DNA of 64,000 nt from positions 310,001 to 374,000 of the forward strand of contig NZ_FNCJ01000001.1 in the NCBI RefSeq assembly GCF_900100735.1, in the 5' to 3' direction. The position numbers were made by a program, and so were the translations under genes. The notes beneath the pieces were generated by a model. The model had not been told where the DNA came from and did no database searches. It worked only from the letters and a program-made list of their open reading frames with translations. The stretch comes from Paraburkholderia phenazinium (GTDB lineage: Bacteria; Pseudomonadota; Gammaproteobacteria; Burkholderiales; Burkholderiaceae). Positions 59,541-64,000 of this stretch are shown piece by piece; positions within the stretch are counted from its first letter, which is position 1, and every line of letters starts with the position of its first letter.

Positions 59541-59893
59541 GCCTGACGCTTTGGGCGTGGTCGAGCATGCTCTTGCTACGCTTTTGCGCGGAGTGAATGC
59601 AGCAAACGCGCGCCTTGTCTTTGTCTTTCACTGTATACATATATATACGTAGTAATAGTTAACAAGGGCGGGGGCTTTCTGTGGATAACTCCAATCTTCG
59701 TTGGTAGATCAAGGCTCTACGGATTCCATAACCCTTAGGGCGGATCGTGAACAGCCCACCTGAGCCAGGGACAACTTTTGAGGCGCGGCAACGCCGCGGC
59801 GGGTTATCAAAGTTCCGCCCACAGGAAGTTAGGGGGCTTATCCTTGGGTTGTCCAGAGGAGGGTGTGGATAACTCGCGGGTACAGGTTCGTCA
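59541..59893. other. AT-richer intergenic region with two DnaA-box-like sites
   Basis: 353 nt, no gene seen. TGTGGATAA, the complement of the consensus DnaA box, occurs at 59680-59688 and 59864-59872. A one-arm variant TTATCCTTG lies at 59838-59846. An AT-rich stretch (CTGTATACATATATATAC region, 59631-59650) lies just left. The function is unclear. Confidence 0.45.
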
Positions 59894-60472
59894 TCACGTC
59901 GTGGTCTTGCGCGCTCTGGACTCCCGGATTCGTGTTCTGCCTAGCATCGACTTTCCGGGTTGGGGTTGCCGGGGAAACAGCGACCACCCGACCGCACAAA
60001 GTAGCAAACCGCCAAGAACCGCGAACAGTCCGAAGCCGAGGTCACGCTTCCAGTCACCCGCGTCGACGGCTTCGCTTCTGCGCGCCAGCGACGGATGTGC
60101 AGCCGACACGCGCAAGGTGGCGATGGCTTGTGCGTCGCAAAGGCGCCGCATGATGCCTGACGCTTCGCTGGCCCCGAGGGAGTCCGCTGCCGAGCGAGTG
60201 TATGTGGGAGCGTCAGCGGGCGTCCAGGTGTCTTCGTAGTGCTGCGTGAATCCCGGTCCGTAACTGAATGCGGCTGTGAGCTCCCATCGTGCGCCCGATT
60301 TGTCGTAGCGCATATGGGCGTCGCATTGGTCCAGATGGGCTGCTACAACAGGCCAATTTCGCGCCTGCAGGAGCATGGCAGCGTCAATGAAGCCTGAACA
60401 TCCTGTGGCCACAAACATCAGCCCGAACAGAAAGAGAATCGCGGAGCGCAGGCAAGCGAAGACGAATTTCAT
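59894..60472 (-). CDS. Membrane protein of unknown function (DUF3592-like)
   Basis: 192 residues. An N-terminal membrane helix (RSAILFLFGLMFVATGCSGFI), a periplasmic-type beta domain (WELTAAFSYGPGFTQHYEDTW) and a second helix (LGFGLFAVLGGLLLCAVGW) before a basic tail. This layout recalls DUF3592 proteins. GAGATCC precedes the ATG. Divergent from the reverse transcriptase; whether it belongs to the defence island is unknown. Confidence 0.6.
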   Translation of the reverse strand: MKFVFACLRSAILFLFGLMFVATGCSGFIDAAMLLQARNWPVVAAHLDQCDAHMRYDKSGARWELTAAFSYGPGFTQHYEDTWTPADAPTYTRSAADSLGASEASGIMRRLCDAQAIATLRVSAAHPSLARRSEAVDAGDWKRDLGFGLFAVLGGLLLCAVGWSLFPRQPQPGKSMLGRTRIRESRARKTTT

Positions 60473-60776
60473 GGATCTCGATTTCGTAACGGATCAGGTT
60501 TAGCGAACGCACGAGACACGTCCGCACGTGGCCTCGCGACAGCTCGGCCATTCTAATGGCGATCGTTATTTGCGCTTCATGTTCCGTTCCGGGCAGCGCT
60601 GCTGTATGCGTGAAGCATGACGCCAATCCGCATTTTTCTCGAAAGTGCTCAAAGGACTCGAGCGTTGACAGAGGTCTGGCCCTCGACTATTGTCATCTCG
60701 CGGGACGGCGGGTCAAGCTTGCCAAGGACCGGGCAGTCAACGTTCCAGGCACTACGGGGCTACCCCGTGGATCAGC
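60473..60776 (+). ncRNA. Candidate retron msr-msd region
   Basis: About 300 nt upstream of the reverse transcriptase with no gene and several stems. The clearest is a 10-bp inverted repeat (one G-T) joining 60660-60669 to 60736-60745, ending 31 nt before the RT start, with a nested GAGG/CCTC hairpin inside. An alternative stem pairs TGACA (60666-60670) with TGTCA (60691-60695). A 9-bp hairpin at 60512-60536 follows TTTAGC at 60500-60505, a sequence like the branch-point AGC of known msr RNAs. I could not fix the a1/a2 ends, so boundaries are only a search window. Confidence 0.35.
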
Positions 60777-62249
60777 ATGATCTCCGCAGTTCGTCGCATG
60801 AGCCCGCTTTGCGTGCTACGCAAGACCGCTCACGCAGCACTAGACGCGTTGACTCGCCGGCCCGCCTCATTTCACGCTATGCGCCTATCTCCTCTGCAGC
60901 GGATCACCTACGCCATCGCCGACGCCATGCTCGCAGGGCCGGCCGAGCCCGACTCGATGGTTGAGCGCATGAGCGATTCGTTAGGTGTCCCGTCGGATTG
61001 GATGCTGGGCTTGGCGCGCAGAGTGGCCAAGCGCTTCGGGGCACGCTGGGATAGCGTCGACAGTAAAGAAGTGGCGCTGGTGGTGGCAAAGACGGCGGGG
61101 TTTGTTGCGGCCTGGCGTAGCGAGGCGCGACCTTTCGTCGTGCGTGTGCTGCGGCGTCCACCGGTGCAACAACTGCCTCCGCCGCGGTTGAGGGAGATTG
61201 CGCTGCCGAAGTTGGCGACGCTCGGCGATCTGGCTGCGTGGCTGGAAGTCGAGGTTGCTGAACTCGATTGGTTTGCGGATCGGTGGCGCGTGCTGCCGCA
61301 AGGTGCGGATACGCCGCTTCATCACTATACGTATAAGGCGATCGAGAAACGCGATGGCCGGTGCCGGTTGATCGAGATTCCGAAGTCGCGCTTGCGGAGT
61401 TTGCAGCGGAAGATTCTGCATGGTCTGCTGGATCGGGTTCCGCCACATGATTGCGTGCATGGGTTTCGCAAGGGTCGCAATACCGTGACTTATGCGGCGC
61501 CGCATGCTGGGAAGGCCGTGGTGGTTCGCTTTGATCTGGCGGATTTCTTTGCGTCTGTTCATGCTCCGCGTGTTCATGCGGTGATGCGGACGTTGGGGTA
61601 TCCGCTGGAGGTCGCGCGGATGCTGACTGCGCTTTGTACTAATCGGGTTCCGAGTGCCCGTTTGCTTGCTGCAGATGTGCGGGGCAAGTTTGACTGGCTG
61701 GAGCGGCAGCGGTATCGGACCCGGCATCTGCCGCAAGGTGCACCGACGTCGCCGGCGCTCGCCAATCTGTGTGCCTATCGGCTTGATTTGCGGCTTGAGG
61801 GTCTGGCTCGGGCGGTTGGGGCGACCTATACGCGGTATGCGGATGATCTGGCGTTTTCAGGGGATGAAGATCTGGCGCGGGTGGTTGAGAGGCTTAAGGT
61901 TCGCGTGGCGGCGATTGCGCTCGAGGAGGGATTCTCGATTCAGTTGCGCAAGACTCGGGTGATGCGGCGCGGGGTTAGGCAGCACTTGGCTGGGGTGGTG
62001 GTTAATCAGCATCCTAATCTCGCGCGGAGCGAGTTCGATGCGCTTAAGGCGATTTTGATGAATTGTGTCCGGCATGGCGCCGCTTCGCAGAATCGCGAGG
62101 GGCATGCGGATTTTCGTGCTCATCTGCAGGGGCGGGTGGCGCAGGCGGTTATGTTGAATGCCGCGCGGGGGGCGAAGTTGAAGGGGATTTTTGAGCGGAT
62201 TGGGTGGGAGGACATCGCGAACGATAGCAGGTTAGACAGCGAGGCATGA
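60777..62249 (+). CDS. Retron-type reverse transcriptase
   Basis: 490 residues if it starts at 60777; ATGs at 60798 and 60879 are alternatives. An N-terminal extension of about 170 residues precedes the RT palm and fingers: IPKSRLRSLQRKIL, HGFRKGRNTVTYAAPH (retron-like NAxxH position), VRFDLADFF, LPQGAPTSPALANL, and catalytic RYADD with Asp356 and Asp357. The thumb contains VVVNQHPN and ends LKGIFERIGW. The long form and thumb resemble myxobacterial-type retron RTs. Codons are richer in T-ending forms than in neighbouring genes, a sign of transfer. It lies directly before jetA. Confidence 0.85.
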   Translation: MISAVRRMSPLCVLRKTAHAALDALTRRPASFHAMRLSPLQRITYAIADAMLAGPAEPDSMVERMSDSLGVPSDWMLGLARRVAKRFGARWDSVDSKEVALVVAKTAGFVAAWRSEARPFVVRVLRRPPVQQLPPPRLREIALPKLATLGDLAAWLEVEVAELDWFADRWRVLPQGADTPLHHYTYKAIEKRDGRCRLIEIPKSRLRSLQRKILHGLLDRVPPHDCVHGFRKGRNTVTYAAPHAGKAVVVRFDLADFFASVHAPRVHAVMRTLGYPLEVARMLTALCTNRVPSARLLAADVRGKFDWLERQRYRTRHLPQGAPTSPALANLCAYRLDLRLEGLARAVGATYTRYADDLAFSGDEDLARVVERLKVRVAAIALEEGFSIQLRKTRVMRRGVRQHLAGVVVNQHPNLARSEFDALKAILMNCVRHGAASQNREGHADFRAHLQGRVAQAVMLNAARGAKLKGIFERIGWEDIANDSRLDSEA

Positions 62250-62441
62250 GGCTACGTCCGACTTGACGCTGACGGCCCGCACAACCGGGTCGCCTTCCCT
62301 ATCAAGCGTTGCGAGTGCGTTAGAGATCCGGCACTTAAGGCAAGCTGCCCGAAGCGCTGCGTGATCTATCATGTCTATTGCAAACCACACCCCACTGGCA
62401 CCTTCGGTTTCAAATCGCCTCCGTTGCCGGACTTTTCCGCC

Positions 62442-63896
62442 ATGAATTTCGACTACTCCACACTCGACCAATTGCGTCAGAACCACCCCGCATGGCGCTT
62501 GCTACGCTCGGATCACGCGCCGCTGGTGGCAAGCTTCCTGCAACGGACATTTACTGCACCCAATGTGCGCGTGATGCCGCAAGCGGATCTGGCCGAATTG
62601 CTGGAGGACGAACTGTTTGCTCTGCGCGAACAGCTCGGCCCGTCGGCCTTCCCGAAGCGCGCGACGGACTATCTAAACGACTGGGCCGCCAACGACAAGG
62701 GTTGGCTGCGCAAGTTCTACCGTCAGGATTCCGATGAGCCCCATTTCGATTTGACGCCAGCCACCGAAAAGGCGATTGCCTGGCTCGGCACGCTCACCGA
62801 ACGCAGCTTCATCGGTACAGAGTCCCGTTTGCTCACGCTGTTTACCTTGCTCAAGCAAATGAGCGAAGGTAGCGAGAGCGATCCGCAGGCGCGCCTCGTC
62901 GATCTGTACAAGCGTCGCGAGGAAGTCGACGCCGAGATCGCCCGCGCGTTGGACGGTGACGTCGCATTGCTCGACGATACCGCGCTAAAAGACCGCTTCC
63001 AGCAATTCACCACGCTCGCACGCGAACTGCTGACCGACTTTCGGGAGGTCGAGCACAATTTCCGCGGACTCGATCGACGCGTACGCGAGCGCATCGCGCT
63101 TTGGGACGGCGCTAAGGGAGAGTTGCTGGAAGAGATCATGGGCGAACGCGACGCGATTGCCGACTCTGACCAAGGTCGCAGCTTCCGGGCGTTCTGGGAC
63201 TTTCTCATGTCCACTAGCCGTCAAGAAGAATTAACGGCGCTGCTCGAGCGAGTGCTAGCCTTGCCTCCCGTTGCCGAACTCAAGCCCGATGCCCGCACGC
63301 GCCGGGTGCATTACGACTGGCTCGAAGCCGGCGAGCACACCCAGCGCACGGTGGCCTATCTGTCGCAGCAATTGCGGCGCTTTCTCGACGATCAGGCATG
63401 GCTAGAGAATCGTCGCATCATGGACATTTTGCGCGGCATAGAAGCAAAGGCGCTGGCGGTGCGCGATTCACCCCCCACCGGCGAGGTAATGACCATCGCC
63501 GATACCACCGCCGATATCGAATTGCCAATGGAACGCCCGCTTTACGCGCCGGCACTCAAGCCTCGAATCACGTCGATGGTCCTGGAATCCGGCGATGCCG
63601 ACATCGACGCCACCGCGCTTTACACGCAAGTGGTCGTCGACAAGGCGAGGTTAATCTGGCACGTGCGACACGTCCTGCAAGATCGTTCTCAGGTCACGCT
63701 GCGCGAACTGTGCGAGAGCCAGCCGCTGCATCAGGGCCTCGCCGAGTTAGTGGCCTACTTGCAGCTTGCTGGCGACACCTTCAGTACGGTGGTGGATGAA
63801 AAGGTTAGCGAAACAATCGTCTGGCGCAGCAGAGCGGCGGATGGAGAAGAACATACGAAGCGGGCCACCCTGCCACGTGTCATTTTCGTGAGGTAG
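62442..63896 (+). CDS. jetA: Wadjet component JetA (DUF3375)
   Basis: 484 residues, helical DUF3375 protein from MNFDYSTLDQLRQNHPAW. JetA is the kleisin-like (MukF-like) subunit of Wadjet, the SMC-type complex that recognises and cuts small circular plasmids. Length and the N-terminal block are typical. The ATG at 62442 fits the family; the ribosome-binding site is weak. It is 192 nt after the RT gene and 2 nt before jetB. Confidence 0.92.
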   Translation: MNFDYSTLDQLRQNHPAWRLLRSDHAPLVASFLQRTFTAPNVRVMPQADLAELLEDELFALREQLGPSAFPKRATDYLNDWAANDKGWLRKFYRQDSDEPHFDLTPATEKAIAWLGTLTERSFIGTESRLLTLFTLLKQMSEGSESDPQARLVDLYKRREEVDAEIARALDGDVALLDDTALKDRFQQFTTLARELLTDFREVEHNFRGLDRRVRERIALWDGAKGELLEEIMGERDAIADSDQGRSFRAFWDFLMSTSRQEELTALLERVLALPPVAELKPDARTRRVHYDWLEAGEHTQRTVAYLSQQLRRFLDDQAWLENRRIMDILRGIEAKALAVRDSPPTGEVMTIADTTADIELPMERPLYAPALKPRITSMVLESGDADIDATALYTQVVVDKARLIWHVRHVLQDRSQVTLRELCESQPLHQGLAELVAYLQLAGDTFSTVVDEKVSETIVWRSRAADGEEHTKRATLPRVIFVR

Positions 63897-63898
63897 TT

Positions 63899-64000
63899 AT
63901 GTTGGAACAAGACGCTGAAAGCGCAACGGGCACGCACGATCTGTCGAGCCTAGTGATCCCTTTGCTCAAAGGTGTCGTTTACCGGGAAAGTGATGCGAGT
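63899..64000 (+). CDS. jetB: Wadjet component JetB (DUF4194), partial
   Basis: The first 34 codons (MLEQDAESATG, then LSSLVIPLLKGVVYRE) are visible before the window ends. The position 2 nt after jetA and the start SLVIPLLKGVVYRE match DUF4194, the MukE-like subunit. jetC and jetD are expected further right. Confidence 0.82.
   Translation, partial: MLEQDAESATGTHDLSSLVIPLLKGVVYRESDAS

Noticed and set aside
59631..59650. CTGTATACATATATATAC resembles a second LexA box
   Set aside because: Only the left CTGT half-site matches; the right half lacks ACAG, and no gene starts just downstream on either strand.

Overview
The window is a GC-rich betaproteobacterial chromosome segment. Gene order and content (metX-metW, gatCAB, mreBCD-mrdA-rodA, queCED, rsmB/DUF4390/NtrYX-like pair, fmt-def-dprA, pckG, eutBC with eat) are typical of the main chromosome of Burkholderia or Paraburkholderia. 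An environmental Paraburkholderia is the best guess, from protein similarity as I remember it and not from a search.

Layout. 1-6.4 kb: metX-metW behind a SAM-II-like riboswitch, an AmpG-type permease coupled to an exported M48 peptidase, then exonuclease III and a PPK2 kinase on the minus strand. 6.5-9.9 kb: gatC-gatA-gatB (minus). 10.2-16.8 kb: the rod-shape cluster mreB-mreC-mreD-mrdA-rodA. 16.9-20.5 kb: an aldolase/Sel1 gene pair and queC-queE-queD (minus). 20.6-20.9 kb: tRNA-Phe with two terminators. 21-26.1 kb: rsmB, DUF4390, and an NtrY-like kinase with its regulator (minus). 26.5-31.7 kb: htpX, a LysE-type exporter, fmt-def, dprA and a thioredoxin-like protein. 31.9-40.8 kb: topB, a LysR regulator, pckG, a 2-hydroxyacid dehydrogenase, a patatin and a thioesterase.

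From 41 kb the content becomes accessory. A tRNA-Lys is followed by an unidentified gene and a two-gene unknown operon behind a near-ideal LexA box. Next come a PadR-regulated monooxygenase, an amino-acid-binding protein and aminotransferase, dbpA, and a MerR-controlled metal-exporting P-type ATPase with zinc-ribbon neighbours. An acetaldehyde dehydrogenase (candidate sigma-54 promoter, DUF779 partner) then converges on eat-eutB-eutC. Together these could take ethanolamine to acetaldehyde and acetate without a microcompartment.

The right end (60.4-64 kb) is a defence island: a retron-type reverse transcriptase preceded by a structured candidate ncRNA region, directly followed by jetA and the start of jetB of a Wadjet anti-plasmid system that runs off the window. 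I saw no transposase, integrase, CRISPR array or rRNA. The strongest candidates for undescribed biology are the SOS-controlled unknown operon, the SAM-II-like leader with an inserted hairpin and predicted Shine-Dalgarno switch, and the retron beside Wadjet.
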